NCBI GenBank assembly: GCA_039196965.1
Contig: JBCCUK010000023.1
Span: 1-64,000, forward strand
DNA: 64,000 bases
From: CALLCD01 sp039196965
GTDB lineage: Bacteria; Pseudomonadota; Alphaproteobacteria; Caulobacterales; Hyphomonadaceae
Direction of reading: 5' to 3'
The position numbers and the translations under genes were made by a program. The notes below the pieces were generated by a model. The model did not search any database. It worked only from the letters and a program-made list of their open reading frames with translations, and was not told the origin of the DNA. Positions 17,552-26,518 of this stretch are shown in pieces. The number at the start of each line of letters is the position of its first letter. Position 1 is the first letter of the stretch.

Positions 17552-17646
17552 TGTATGTCCCCTTCACAACCTAGCTTAAGGCAACATCTATAAACGCTCA
17601 AACCGAGTTTGTTGCGCTGCATGATCATTCCGCCTAAAGAGCGGCC

Positions 17647-18288
17647 ATGAAGGTCATCGCGCTAATTGATTACGGATCTGGAAACCTGCACTCGGCAAGC
17701 AGGGCCCTGCGTGCGGCTGCAAACACTGCAAAAAAAACAAGGGAAATCCGGCTCACATCAGATCCTGATGCATTGCGCCATGCGGACAGAATTGTGCTTC
17801 CGGGCGTTGGGCATTTCGCCGACTGCATGGAAAAACTGAACGCGAAAGATGGTCTGCTTGAAGCACTGAAAGAGGAAGTTCTAGGCGAAGGAAAACCCTT
17901 TCTCGGCATCTGCGTGGGCATGCAGCTCATGGCGGATCTCGGACGCGAGGACGGCGAGACCGAAGGGCTGGGCTGGATCGGCGGAACGGTGGAAAAGATC
18001 AGACCAACCGGCAATCTCCCCGTCCCACATATGGGCTGGAACGAGCTGGAGATCGCCTCCCCTCACCCGCTCTTAGACGGCCTGAGCAAAACGCCCCATG
18101 TCTATTTTGTGCACTCCTACGCTTTCAAGACATCGGATCAAGCGCACTCAATATCGCATGCTGATTATGGTGGTCCGATCACAGCCGCTATTGCCCGGGA
18201 CAATCTCTTTGGAACGCAGTTCCACCCGGAAAAAAGCCAGTCCACCGGATTGAAAATCCTCTCCAACTTCGTCCTGTGGCAACCATGA
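17647..18288 (+). CDS. hisH: Imidazole glycerol phosphate synthase glutaminase subunit
   Basis: A 213-residue class I glutamine amidotransferase. The catalytic Cys lies in GICVGMQLM, and the His-Glu pair lies in GTQFHPEKSQ. IDYGSGNL at the N-terminus is diagnostic of HisH. It releases ammonia from glutamine and channels it to HisF, encoded at 20173. Its stop overlaps hisA by ATGA, indicating coupling in the hisH-hisA unit. Confidence 0.95.
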   Translation: MKVIALIDYGSGNLHSASRALRAAANTAKKTREIRLTSDPDALRHADRIVLPGVGHFADCMEKLNAKDGLLEALKEEVLGEGKPFLGICVGMQLMADLGREDGETEGLGWIGGTVEKIRPTGNLPVPHMGWNELEIASPHPLLDGLSKTPHVYFVHSYAFKTSDQAHSISHADYGGPITAAIARDNLFGTQFHPEKSQSTGLKILSNFVLWQP

Positions 18289-19019
18289 CAAAGTTCCACC
18301 TTTACCCTGCTATTGACCTGAAAGACGGACAATGTGTGCGTCTGATTAAAGGAGATATGCAGCAAGCTACAACATTCAATAATGATCCCGGAGATCAAGC
18401 CGCTCGCTTCGCAGATATGGGGTTTGACCGGCTCCATGTTGTGGACCTGAACGGAGCTTTTGATGGCCGTGCTACAAATGCCGATGCCGTCAGAAAGATC
18501 CTGCAATCAACGGGTGTTCCCGTACAGCTTGGCGGCGGGATTAGAACCCGCGCCGATATTGACCGGTGGCTCGATACAGGCATCGATCGGGTTATCCTTG
18601 GCACGGCAGCCCTAAGGGATCCTGATCTCGTGAAGACAGCCGCAGCGGAATTGCCCGGCAAAATCGTCGTCGGCATTGATGCCGTGAATGGTATGGTCGC
18701 TGTCGAAGGCTGGGCAGAGACGTCTGACATGCCGGCTATAGAGCTTGCAAAGGCATTCGAGGGATGCGGCGTTGCGGCGATTGTCGCTACGGATATTGGA
18801 CGCGACGGCATGAAGACCGGAGTGAATGTCGATTTTACCGGCTCGCTCGCGGCCGCCGTTTCTATCCCGGTCATAGCGTCAGGTGGGGTAAAATCAGTAA
18901 ATGATATAAAGGCGTTGCGAGCATACAAAGGCATGTATCCCATCGCCGGATCCATTCTCGGACGGGCGCTTTACGATGGCGACATCGAACCTGAAGAGGC
19001 TCTCCTCGCCGCAGGCTGA
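18285..19019 (+). CDS. hisA: ProFAR isomerase
   Basis: A 244-residue beta/alpha barrel starting MTKFHLYPAIDLKDG. An ATG nine bases upstream (18276) is in frame, but the start at 18285 makes the ATGA overlap with hisH. The catalytic Asp pair is seen in PAIDLKDG and in ATDIGRDGMKTG; phosphate loops are LGGGIRT and ASGGVKS. It isomerises the aminoaldose to the aminoketose before HisF and HisH act. An unrelated dehydrogenase gene separates it from hisF. Confidence 0.95.
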   Translation: MTKFHLYPAIDLKDGQCVRLIKGDMQQATTFNNDPGDQAARFADMGFDRLHVVDLNGAFDGRATNADAVRKILQSTGVPVQLGGGIRTRADIDRWLDTGIDRVILGTAALRDPDLVKTAAAELPGKIVVGIDAVNGMVAVEGWAETSDMPAIELAKAFEGCGVAAIVATDIGRDGMKTGVNVDFTGSLAAAVSIPVIASGGVKSVNDIKALRAYKGMYPIAGSILGRALYDGDIEPEEALLAAG

Positions 19020-19086
19020 CACAGAATCGTGACGAGCCAGACAGGCACTATTGACTTAAAAACGGGTCAGCAACCAGGACGGTGCC

Positions 19087-20091
19087 ATGCCCCAATCGAT
19101 ACTCCTGACAGGCGCGAGCGGCGTCGTTGGCACTGAACTCGTCAAACTATTTCCAGAGGAGGACCTGATCCTCGGCCGCCATCGCGCACAGCCAGAAAGT
19201 GGTGCCCGCCAGATCGCCATCGATATCCGTGCTCCACATCTGGGGCTCAACAAAACAGAATACTCGAGACTAGCAGACGAGATCACATCGATTGTCCACG
19301 CCGCAGCCGTTACCGATATGGGCGCAGCTGCAGAAGGTCTCGAAGAAACGAATATTAACGGCGTGAAGAATATCCTGACGCTGGCCACGGACGCTGAAGT
19401 ACCCTTGCACTATGTTTCGACGGCCTATTGTACCGAGGATTTCGGACCGAAACGTACCTCTCGATCAGCATACATTGAATCGAAACGCGCAGCAGAGACC
19501 CTTGTCGAGAATAGCGGTCTCGATTGGACCATCATCCGCCCATCCATCGTCGTTGGTCACTCAAAAACAGGCCAAATCGCAACGTTCCAGGGGTTTCATC
19601 TGTTCGTTGGCTCAATGCTTCGTGGCCGCCTGCCACTCATACCGCTCGACCCGTCCGATCGCTGCGATTTTGTCCCGGCAGATCTTATAGCAAAGGGGAT
19701 CATCAAGATTGTCAGAACCCCCCAATATGGGCATGCATACTGGCTAACCGCCGGCAATACCGCTCTAACCATCGAAGAGATGATCGAGGCCGGGCAGCCC
19801 TTTGCCAAGACGATCGGAAAGGATTTGTCGAACCTTATCCTTGCTGACCCTGAGACCGCTGAAAAAGTCCACTTGCCCGGATTGAAAGAGCGCCTGCCTA
19901 GACGCCTGAAAGAAAGGCTCCACGTCATGATGGAGCTCTCAAGTGTTATGGCCACCGCTGAGCCGTTCCCGACGGACATCCCGAAACTGGTCCAAGACAT
20001 TCCCATGACACATGGTTTTCATACGGATGTATTGCGCGCAAATATTCGACACTGGGGAAGCGAAAATAGATATGACTTCAATGGGCTTTGA
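19087..20091 (+). CDS. NAD(P)-dependent SDR/epimerase-family protein within the his cluster
   Basis: A 334-residue extended SDR. The nucleotide-binding motif is ILLTGASGVVGTEL near the N-terminus. VHAAAVTDMG corresponds to the family's H-AA motif, and catalytic Ser-Tyr-Lys appear as YVSTAYC and SAYIESKRAAE. The closest family by pattern is the thioester-reductase or male-sterility type (IRPSIVVGHSKTG, FVPADLIAKGI). The C-terminal 60 residues look outside the fold. The reaction is unknown. It lies on the same strand between hisA and hisF, with a 67-base gap after hisA and 81 before hisF, so it may be co-transcribed. Confidence 0.85.
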   Translation: MPQSILLTGASGVVGTELVKLFPEEDLILGRHRAQPESGARQIAIDIRAPHLGLNKTEYSRLADEITSIVHAAAVTDMGAAAEGLEETNINGVKNILTLATDAEVPLHYVSTAYCTEDFGPKRTSRSAYIESKRAAETLVENSGLDWTIIRPSIVVGHSKTGQIATFQGFHLFVGSMLRGRLPLIPLDPSDRCDFVPADLIAKGIIKIVRTPQYGHAYWLTAGNTALTIEEMIEAGQPFAKTIGKDLSNLILADPETAEKVHLPGLKERLPRRLKERLHVMMELSSVMATAEPFPTDIPKLVQDIPMTHGFHTDVLRANIRHWGSENRYDFNGL

Positions 20092-20172
20092 TTGGCGGTA
20101 ATCCGGGAATCGGACTGCCATCATAAATGCCAACCGCTTTCCTAACCCGCATTATCCCGCTAAACGCAGATC

Positions 20173-20928
20173 ATGTTGAAAGCGCGCATCATCCCCTGTC
20201 TAGACGTTAAAGACGGCCGCACGGTTAAGGGCGTGAACTTTGTTGATCTTCGGGACGCTGGCGATCCAGTCGCACTGGCAAAAGCTTATGACGAGCAAGG
20301 GGCAGATGAACTCTGCTTCCTGGATATTACGGCTAGTCACGAGAAACGTGGAACAATGCTCGATATTGTAAGGCACACAGCGGAACAGTGCTTTATGCCG
20401 CTAACCGTGGGCGGCGGTGTCAGATCAGAAGAAGACCTGGTGCAATTGCTAAGGGCTGGTGCCGACAAGGTCGGTATCAACTCAGCCGCCGTTGCCGATC
20501 CCGATGTTATCAGCCGCTGTGCGAGACGGGCTGGACGCCAATGCGTCGTTGTTTCGATCGACGCCCGAAAGACCGGCTCCACTTGGGAAATTTTCACCCA
20601 TGGTGGGAGGCAAGCCACCGGAATCAATGCAATTGAATTCGCTCAGCGTGCCGAAGAGCGCGGAGCTGGAGAAATTCTGCTCACCAGTATGGACCGCGAC
20701 GGCACACGGGATGGCTACGATGTTCAGCTTTTAAAAGCGGTCACACAAGCCGTCTCCATTCCTGTTATAGCTTCAGGGGGTGCCGGCTCGGTGGATGACC
20801 TCGCGCCTGCAATCAGTGAAGGCGGCGCAAATGCAGTGCTTGCAGCATCCATTTTCCACTTCGGCGAAGCGACCATAACCGACGCAAAGCAAGCGCTAAA
20901 AAATTCAAACATTCCAGTTCGCCCGTAA
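20173..20928 (+). CDS. hisF: Imidazole glycerol phosphate synthase cyclase subunit
   Basis: A 251-residue beta/alpha barrel of the usual length. The catalytic Asp residues lie in IPCLDVKDGRTVKG and LLTSMDRDGT; phosphate loops are VGGGVRS and ASGGAGS. It uses ammonia from HisH to close the imidazole ring and release AICAR. It lies 12 bases before hisE and is probably in one transcript with it. Confidence 0.96.
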   Translation: MLKARIIPCLDVKDGRTVKGVNFVDLRDAGDPVALAKAYDEQGADELCFLDITASHEKRGTMLDIVRHTAEQCFMPLTVGGGVRSEEDLVQLLRAGADKVGINSAAVADPDVISRCARRAGRQCVVVSIDARKTGSTWEIFTHGGRQATGINAIEFAQRAEERGAGEILLTSMDRDGTRDGYDVQLLKAVTQAVSIPVIASGGAGSVDDLAPAISEGGANAVLAASIFHFGEATITDAKQALKNSNIPVRP

Positions 20929-20940
20929 AGATACAGTCCT

Positions 20941-21306
20941 ATGTCAGAAATTCCGTCTACCGATAATCTTGGGTCAGCAGAATCTATCTGCAAGACAATA
21001 GAGTCTCTTGCTAACACTATAGATGTGCGATCCGCCGCCGATGCGGAGATATCCTACACAGCGAAACTTCTCGCCAAGGGCACCAAGATAGTTGCACAGA
21101 AGCTTGTCGAGGAAAGCGGAGAACTTGCCATTGCGCTCGTTTCCGAGGGAGACAAAGAAGTTGCCGAGGAAGCGTCCGACCTCATCTACCACTTGCTTGT
21201 AGCAATTCGGAGTCGCGGAATTCCCCTGGACGCGGTGGCCGATACACTACAACGCAGGCAAAATATGTCTGGCTTGGCAGAAAAAGCATCGCGTTCAAGT
21301 AGCTAG
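20941..21306 (+). CDS. hisE: Phosphoribosyl-ATP pyrophosphatase
   Basis: A 121-residue all-helical MazG-like protein. KLVEESGELAIALVSEG and EEASDLIYHLLVAI carry the acidic residues that bind magnesium. It hydrolyses phosphoribosyl-ATP at the second step of histidine synthesis. It is a stand-alone HisE, not fused to HisI. Its end overlaps the convergent Smr gene by four bases. Confidence 0.93.
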   Translation: MSEIPSTDNLGSAESICKTIESLANTIDVRSAADAEISYTAKLLAKGTKIVAQKLVEESGELAIALVSEGDKEVAEEASDLIYHLLVAIRSRGIPLDAVADTLQRRQNMSGLAEKASRSSS

Positions 21307-21842
21307 TCGGATAGACGCCGCAAGAAAACATACCAGGCACCACCACCACCATGTCGTTGATGGGCGGACGCGAAACCCGATACTGTCCCATTTGCGTCCG
21401 GTGAGTTTATCCATTGAAGAAACCGTTGCCGTAAAACGCCTTCTCCGCGCTTCCCTTTCCCGGTGATAATGAGGACGCACCTCGCACCAAGCCGACGTTG
21501 GCGCGGAATAAATCGCGCTAATGCGAAATAGGCGCTGTCTTGGGTATGGCCATGCAGATCCAATGACGCGTCGATGGAGACCTGCCCTCGGCGGACTTTC
21601 CGTTCCCCTTCCCTATTTTGAGGCGTCTTTGGGACAACTGTCTTGGATCGATTTTTAGTCGTCGCGGACGGCTGGCCCGCCTTAAGGCGGGAAGATGTCC
21701 TTCTGACATATTGTGGCTGTGAAGGAGCCCCCAACAGATCTTCCATAGTCTCTGGCGGTTCAACGCCAGACAAAGGACGGACGCTCCTTGCAACTTTCGC
21801 CCAGGCTTTTCTTTCACTGGGCTTCAATCGTCGCGGAGACAT
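21303..21842 (-). CDS. Smr domain protein (MutS2/Smr endonuclease-like)
   Basis: A 179-residue protein. A basic, low-complexity N-terminal half (about 1-85) is followed by a Smr domain with DLHGHT (95-100) and LIITGKGKR (TGKG at 127-130, HGKG in many members). Such domains act as structure-specific endonucleases or ribosome-rescue nucleases. It starts 11 bases after the mltA stop on the same strand, so the two are probably co-transcribed. Convergent with hisE. Confidence 0.88.
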   Translation of the reverse strand: MSPRRLKPSERKAWAKVARSVRPLSGVEPPETMEDLLGAPSQPQYVRRTSSRLKAGQPSATTKNRSKTVVPKTPQNREGERKVRRGQVSIDASLDLHGHTQDSAYFALARFIPRQRRLGARCVLIITGKGKRGEGVLRQRFLQWINSPDANGTVSGFASAHQRHGGGGAWYVFLRRLSD

Positions 21843-21852
21843 TCAAAGATCC

Positions 21853-23115
21853 TCAGCTGGATGGCGTTGTCGGAGAAGCGAGAAGTCTTTTCGCGACAGG
21901 ACGAGGCAAAAGCGCCCACATTTTACCAGGCGCATTCTGTCGGCCAGCAGCAGCTCCCGCTTCCGAACCCGTTCCAAAGTAGATATCGCCTCTTACTTTG
22001 CCCTTTATGGCACCGCCAGTGTCTTGCGCGACAAGCAGGCCTGCCCACTCCCCCCCCAGTCCAGGCGAATTCGTCTGTACAAAAAACGGTACGCCAAAGG
22101 GGTGGAAAGTCGGATCAATGGCCATCGACCCAAGCGGCGTCAAAGGAACAAGGGCTGCGCCCTCAGGTCCAAGATTTGAATCGCCGATGGGCAAAGACCG
22201 AAAAAACACAAATCGCGGGTTTTGATTCATTGCGGCCTGCGCTTCTGCCCGCGACACCCGATCCATCCATGCACGGATGCCCTGCATGGTGGCTTCGCCA
22301 CGGCCAATCTTACCCGTATTCATCAGATAGTTCGCAACGGATCCGAAGGGTTGCGCATTATGGGCGGCATAGGCGGCGCGGATACTAGAGCCATCGGCAA
22401 ACTCCAACCGTCCGGATCCTTGGATTTGAAGGAAGAAAACATCTGCCGGATGGGCATATCCGAGAGCATTATCTCCCCTCTGAGCAATCTCCGAGCGCGG
22501 TGGATACGGCCTCAATGACCCGTCTGATTGTCGCTGCGCCGGCACTTTTCGGCCTGCCGGCCTCCCGAATACCGACGGGTCGACCTGAACATAGTCGCTC
22601 GGCAGACCCGGCACCGGCTGAGTATAAGGAAACTCCGGTATCCGACGAGCCGCTATAGTTGGCTCGAAATAGCCCGTAAATCTTGAGTCGCCATCGGTTT
22701 GCCGGATCTCGACGGGAACAAGCATGGCTTCAAACACGGCGCGGGCGCTGGCAGAATCGGTCGCGATGTTTGCGGATTCGCAAGCTGGCCGCCACTCGAG
22801 CGCGGTTCCGGCATATGGTGCACGTTCGGATATCGACGCATCAAGCGCCCGATCTAAAATACGCGAACAACTTCTCTTAAAGGCTTCAAGAGCCGGCGCG
22901 AGATTAGCGTCCTGCCACCCGGTCAACATGGCGAATTCGACCGGTGTTTCAACAGCAGCAAAACTGTCAGTTTCAGTCCCAACGGTATTACCCGGCTGAG
23001 CCGGTCCCACCGGTTCCTCTACAACCAAGGGATCAGGGGTCGAAACACACCCCGAAATCATAAACGCAACAGCTAGGATGAAAACGCTAAGCTTAGCTCG
23101 CGGACTCAACATCAT
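21853..23115 (-). CDS. mltA: Membrane-bound lytic murein transglycosylase A
   Basis: A 420-residue lipoprotein (lipobox ISGC, Cys23). MltA motifs are present: FTGYFEP, then VFFLQIQGSGRL, and a C-terminal 3D domain (about 350-405) with VAQDTGGAIKG and RGDIYFG, where D365 and D377 include the likely catalytic Asp. It cleaves glycan strands to anhydromuropeptides at the outer membrane. It overlaps the Tim44-domain gene by 23 bases, and Smr follows, an order seen downstream of tim44 in alphaproteobacteria. Confidence 0.94.
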   Translation of the reverse strand: MMLSPRAKLSVFILAVAFMISGCVSTPDPLVVEEPVGPAQPGNTVGTETDSFAAVETPVEFAMLTGWQDANLAPALEAFKRSCSRILDRALDASISERAPYAGTALEWRPACESANIATDSASARAVFEAMLVPVEIRQTDGDSRFTGYFEPTIAARRIPEFPYTQPVPGLPSDYVQVDPSVFGRPAGRKVPAQRQSDGSLRPYPPRSEIAQRGDNALGYAHPADVFFLQIQGSGRLEFADGSSIRAAYAAHNAQPFGSVANYLMNTGKIGRGEATMQGIRAWMDRVSRAEAQAAMNQNPRFVFFRSLPIGDSNLGPEGAALVPLTPLGSMAIDPTFHPFGVPFFVQTNSPGLGGEWAGLLVAQDTGGAIKGKVRGDIYFGTGSEAGAAAGRQNAPGKMWALLPRPVAKRLLASPTTPSS

Positions 23116-23695
23116 CTAGAATCCAGTTTGGATCGTTGTTTTTTATGTTGCGCTTAAACGTCCAGATATCATGGGCCGTGCGCGTCGTTTCGCCGTCACC
23201 GAGCTCAGCCTCGAAACGCACCATTATGCGAGCAATGTCGCCGCTTAGCTCAGCATCTTCCATTTCAAGCTTGCGAATTCGCAACAACTCGAACGGATCC
23301 TCACCCGTTGCATCGCGTTCCTTGATCGCCTCATCCCAGGCTTTAAAAACATCATCATCCAGCAAAGGTTTAAGCGTCTTCCTATCGCCGGAAGCATAGG
23401 CAGCCAGGATCATCTCGTATGCTGCTCGAGCGCCATTACGGAATTCATCGGGATGAAAGCCTTCATCTGCCTCATAGATCGTTTCCAATCCGGTTGCTGC
23501 AGGCCCATGGAAAATGGGTCGCTGTCCCCGCCCCTCTTCTCGATCCACCTGGCCGGAGGGCAATGAAGCTGACGCAGACGCTCCAGCAGGCGAACGGGTT
23601 CGGCCGTCTGGCGGCCCGTCATCGCGCCCAAGAGCGACATAAAGTCGGCTAAGGACAAAAAGCGCAACGGCGGCGGCGATCAGAACTTCTATCAA
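23093..23695 (-). CDS. Tim44-domain membrane protein
   Basis: A 200-residue protein. A single N-terminal transmembrane segment (about 3-22, IEVLIAAAVALFVLSRL) is followed by a polar linker and a Tim44 domain (about 80-197) with GLETIYEADEGFHPDEF and YEMILAAYASGDRKTLKPLL. The bacterial homologue (TimA) is an inner-membrane protein beside secB in Caulobacter-type genomes; its role in export is inferred from mitochondrial Tim44. It diverges from secB, with about 125 bases between the starts. It may be expressed with mltA and smr. Confidence 0.88.
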   Translation of the reverse strand: MIEVLIAAAVALFVLSRLYVALGRDDGPPDGRTRSPAGASASASLPSGQVDREEGRGQRPIFHGPAATGLETIYEADEGFHPDEFRNGARAAYEMILAAYASGDRKTLKPLLDDDVFKAWDEAIKERDATGEDPFELLRIRKLEMEDAELSGDIARIMVRFEAELGDGETTRTAHDIWTFKRNIKNNDPNWILDDVESAS

Positions 23696-23819
23696 TGATC
23701 CAACTCTTTATGTGCGGTTCAATCGTCTTTTACATAGGTCGCTGCGGCCACGGGTGCCAGCACCGTTGCACACCGTCAATAGCCATGTTACCGCCAGCCA
23801 CCGCGTAGAGAGAGGTCCC

Positions 23820-24326
23820 ATGTCAGAAGAAACCCCCGCAGCCACCGGGACAACAGCACAACCATCGCAGCCCACAGCCATCAGAGTATTAGCGCAATAC
23901 ATTAAAGATTTCTCTTTCGAAAATCCAGGCACAGCGCGGGCACAGCAGCAGCCAAACATCGATCTTGGCATAGATGTCGGCGCAACACCCCATAAGGATG
24001 GCCAGAATATATTCGAGGTTTCGCTTCGTATGCAGGCCAAGGCAGCAGCCGACGACGCAACGCTATTTATCCTCGAACTTGATTATGCAGGGCTTTTCCA
24101 ATTCGACACAGCAGATCAGAGCGTTCTTGAACCCCTGCTTCTGATTGAATGCCCTAGAATTCTCTTCCCCTTCGCGCGCAGGATCATCTCCGACATCACG
24201 CGCGATGGTGGATTCCCGCCGCTTCTTGTCGACCCTATCGACTTCGTGGGTCTCTATAGAAGCCAGAAACAGAAAGCGTCAGAAGCGGCAGCTTCAAACC
24301 CGCCCGCATCACCTCAAACCGCTTAA
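23820..24326 (+). CDS. secB: Protein-export chaperone SecB
   Basis: A 168-residue protein from MSEETPAATG; GAGAGAGG upstream is a good ribosome-binding site, and the longer frame from 23712 is not family-like. The SecB core is clear: IRVLAQYIKDFSFENP, then PLLLIECPRILFPFARRIISD, then GFPPLLVDPIDF. It keeps preproteins unfolded and hands them to SecA. It is the only plus-strand gene in the run leading leftward from oriC. Convergent with dnaQ. Confidence 0.95.
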   Translation: MSEETPAATGTTAQPSQPTAIRVLAQYIKDFSFENPGTARAQQQPNIDLGIDVGATPHKDGQNIFEVSLRMQAKAAADDATLFILELDYAGLFQFDTADQSVLEPLLLIECPRILFPFARRIISDITRDGGFPPLLVDPIDFVGLYRSQKQKASEAAASNPPASPQTA

Positions 24327-24342
24327 ACTATCAAGCCTGCTA

Positions 24343-25041
24343 TCACGCATATTTCTGCCAGATTGGGTTTTTACCCAACTTGGCAATAAATTCAGTGTGA
24401 GCGCTCTGCTCATCTTGGGTAAGCCTCGAAGCTAGATTACTTTGCCGCGCTTGAGATTTTGCCAATTCCGTATTCTTAACAGACGATTGGAATCCGAATT
24501 CGAAGGATCTCGCCCGGCCTCCTAAAAGCTCCAAGTACACCAGAGCCAGCAGCTGAGCATCCAGCAATGCGCCGTGCAATGTTCGGGACTCAAGTGAAAT
24601 ATCGAACCTTCGGCACAGCGCATCGAGAGACGCTGGCGCACCGGGGAATTTCTGCCGGGCAATAATCACTGTATCAACCCACCTGGAGATATCTATTTCA
24701 GGGCGTCCGCACCGCTTCAATTCTGCGTTCAGAAAGCCCCGATCAAAAGACGCATTGTGCGCCACGAGTTTAGAATCACCAACAAACTCCAGAAACGCAT
24801 CCACCACCTCAGGAGACTCAAAGCTTGGCTTATCAACAAGCATCTCGTCGGTAATTCCGGTGATCCGCACAGTCGCTTCAGAAACGCTCCGTCCCGGATT
24901 GATGAGAACGCGAAATGTCTTTCCCGTGGATATGTGATTGATCATCTCGACCGCGCCGAGTTCAATGACACGGTCATCACTGGCCCAATCAAGCCCTGTT
25001 GTTTCTGTATCGAATGCGATTTCCCGAACTACGTCAGACAT
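24343..25041 (-). CDS. dnaQ: DNA polymerase III subunit epsilon (3'-5' exonuclease)
   Basis: A 232-residue protein. DEDDh exonuclease residues are visible: D11 and E13 in FDTETTG, D100 in HNASFDRG, H156 and D161 in HGALLDAQ. The tail (about 175-232) would bind the polymerase subunit. It proofreads replication. It lies five bases downstream of coaE on the same strand, in the operon running from ppsR to dnaQ away from oriC. Confidence 0.95.
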   Translation of the reverse strand: MSDVVREIAFDTETTGLDWASDDRVIELGAVEMINHISTGKTFRVLINPGRSVSEATVRITGITDEMLVDKPSFESPEVVDAFLEFVGDSKLVAHNASFDRGFLNAELKRCGRPEIDISRWVDTVIIARQKFPGAPASLDALCRRFDISLESRTLHGALLDAQLLALVYLELLGGRARSFEFGFQSSVKNTELAKSQARQSNLASRLTQDEQSAHTEFIAKLGKNPIWQKYA

Positions 25042-25046
25042 TTATC

Positions 25047-25655
25047 CTATCCGTTTGACTCTCGACCTATCCGACTGAGAAGATCTGATATTGCACTCAC
25101 CTGAGCCATGGCAAAGTCCAACCCAAATGCCGACGATACAATAAAGTCTGCCTTCGCACGCTTTTCCGAATCAGGTGTTTGTTTCGCAAGAATAGCTTCA
25201 AACGCATCCGCGGTCATGTCGGGGCGCGCAAGTACACGGGTGCGCTGAACATCCGGTGGAGCAGTCACAATACACACATAATCACATCGCCTATCACCGC
25301 CTGTTTCGAAAAGCAGCGGAATATCGAGAACAGCGAAGGGCGCACCAGAAGCAGCAGCTTCCTCGCGGAAGGCTATCTGAGACATCCCGACAAGCGGATG
25401 AACGATTTTCTCGAGTTGTGACATCGCTTCAAAATTATCCACCACTTGCTCGCGCAGCGCATTACGGTCGATGGCACCATCAACCACAATCCCCTCAAAA
25501 GCATGCGATAGCGGTTCAACAGCTGCCCCGCCCTTTTCATAGAGCCGATGCACGGCTGCGTCAGCATCATAAACCGGCGCGCCATTGTTTGCGAACATCT
25601 TCGCAGTGGTTGATTTGCCCATTCCGATAGAGCCCGTAAGACCCAGGATTATCAT
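25047..25655 (-). CDS. coaE: Dephospho-CoA kinase
   Basis: About 202 residues from MIILGLTGSIGMGKST, with the P loop at residues 5-16. I chose this start because it overlaps the aroE stop by ATGA. Other CoaE motifs are YDADAAVHRLY and PLLFETGGDRRCDYV. It phosphorylates dephospho-CoA, the last step of coenzyme A synthesis. It sits in the chain ppsR-maf-aroE-coaE-dnaQ. Confidence 0.93.
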   Translation of the reverse strand: MIILGLTGSIGMGKSTTAKMFANNGAPVYDADAAVHRLYEKGGAAVEPLSHAFEGIVVDGAIDRNALREQVVDNFEAMSQLEKIVHPLVGMSQIAFREEAAASGAPFAVLDIPLLFETGGDRRCDYVCIVTAPPDVQRTRVLARPDMTADAFEAILAKQTPDSEKRAKADFIVSSAFGLDFAMAQVSAISDLLSRIGRESNG

Positions 25656-26518
25656 ACGAGGCTCTCTAAAGTTCGCCGACATCGATCCATAGCGCTATCG
25701 ATATCGGGCTTTTCACCAAACCATATTTCAAAGGAGTAAGCTGCCTGGGCCACAAGCATGCGCAACCCATCGACCGTCCGCCAGCCCGCAGTTCTTGCAG
25801 GCTTGAGAAAAGCCTCGGCGGCAACACCATATGACAAGTCGTATAGAAGCCTGCCTCGTCCCGGCGGCCAGTTGAGCGATTGGCCCGAATGACCAAGACT
25901 GGTCGCATTCACCGCGAAGGCGCAATCTTCAAGATACCCGGATATATGCTCTAGACTTTTTGCGCGCACCTTTTGACTCGAAGGCCGGTCGCCAGCTCCT
26001 TTGTGATAAACACTGATCATGGCCTCGGCGCGGCTCGGAGTCCGATTACAGAAAATCGTAGAGCGGCGATCTTCGCCAAATACATAAGCAACTGCCCGGG
26101 ACGCACCCCCCGCACCAATCACCAATGCCTGGCCATCGGCGTCGAAAAGCTCCTTATCAAAATCCTCTGTCTGCAGAACAAAATCTAGCGCATCCCGGAA
26201 ACCTGGAGCGTCAGTATTATCGCCGGACCAGATTCCGTCCCCGGTTCGCCAAATAGTGTTCACCGCGCCAATAGCCTCGGCGCGATCGGAGATCTTATCG
26301 CATAATCGCAGGGCGTCTTCCTTATGAGGTAAAGTGATATTCGCTCCATTACCGCCCCTTCGGTTGAGTGTATCCAGAGCGTCGCCCAACTCATTTGCGG
26401 GAACATGCATAGCGAGGTAATCGGCATCGAAACCAAATTCGCGGATCCACCCCTTATGAATAAGAGGGCTGAGCGAGTGGGCAACGGGATCACCTATGAC
26501 GCCATAAAGCGCTGTCAT
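25652..26518 (-). CDS. aroE: Shikimate dehydrogenase
   Basis: A 288-residue protein of standard length. N-terminal substrate motifs: VIGDPVAHSLSPLIH, NITLPHKEDA (catalytic Lys), DNTDAPGF (catalytic Asp). The NADP loop is GAGGASRAV. It reduces 3-dehydroshikimate in the aromatic pathway. It overlaps maf upstream and coaE downstream, each by four bases. Confidence 0.95.
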   Translation of the reverse strand: MTALYGVIGDPVAHSLSPLIHKGWIREFGFDADYLAMHVPANELGDALDTLNRRGGNGANITLPHKEDALRLCDKISDRAEAIGAVNTIWRTGDGIWSGDNTDAPGFRDALDFVLQTEDFDKELFDADGQALVIGAGGASRAVAYVFGEDRRSTIFCNRTPSRAEAMISVYHKGAGDRPSSQKVRAKSLEHISGYLEDCAFAVNATSLGHSGQSLNWPPGRGRLLYDLSYGVAAEAFLKPARTAGWRTVDGLRMLVAQAAYSFEIWFGEKPDIDSAMDRCRRTLESLV

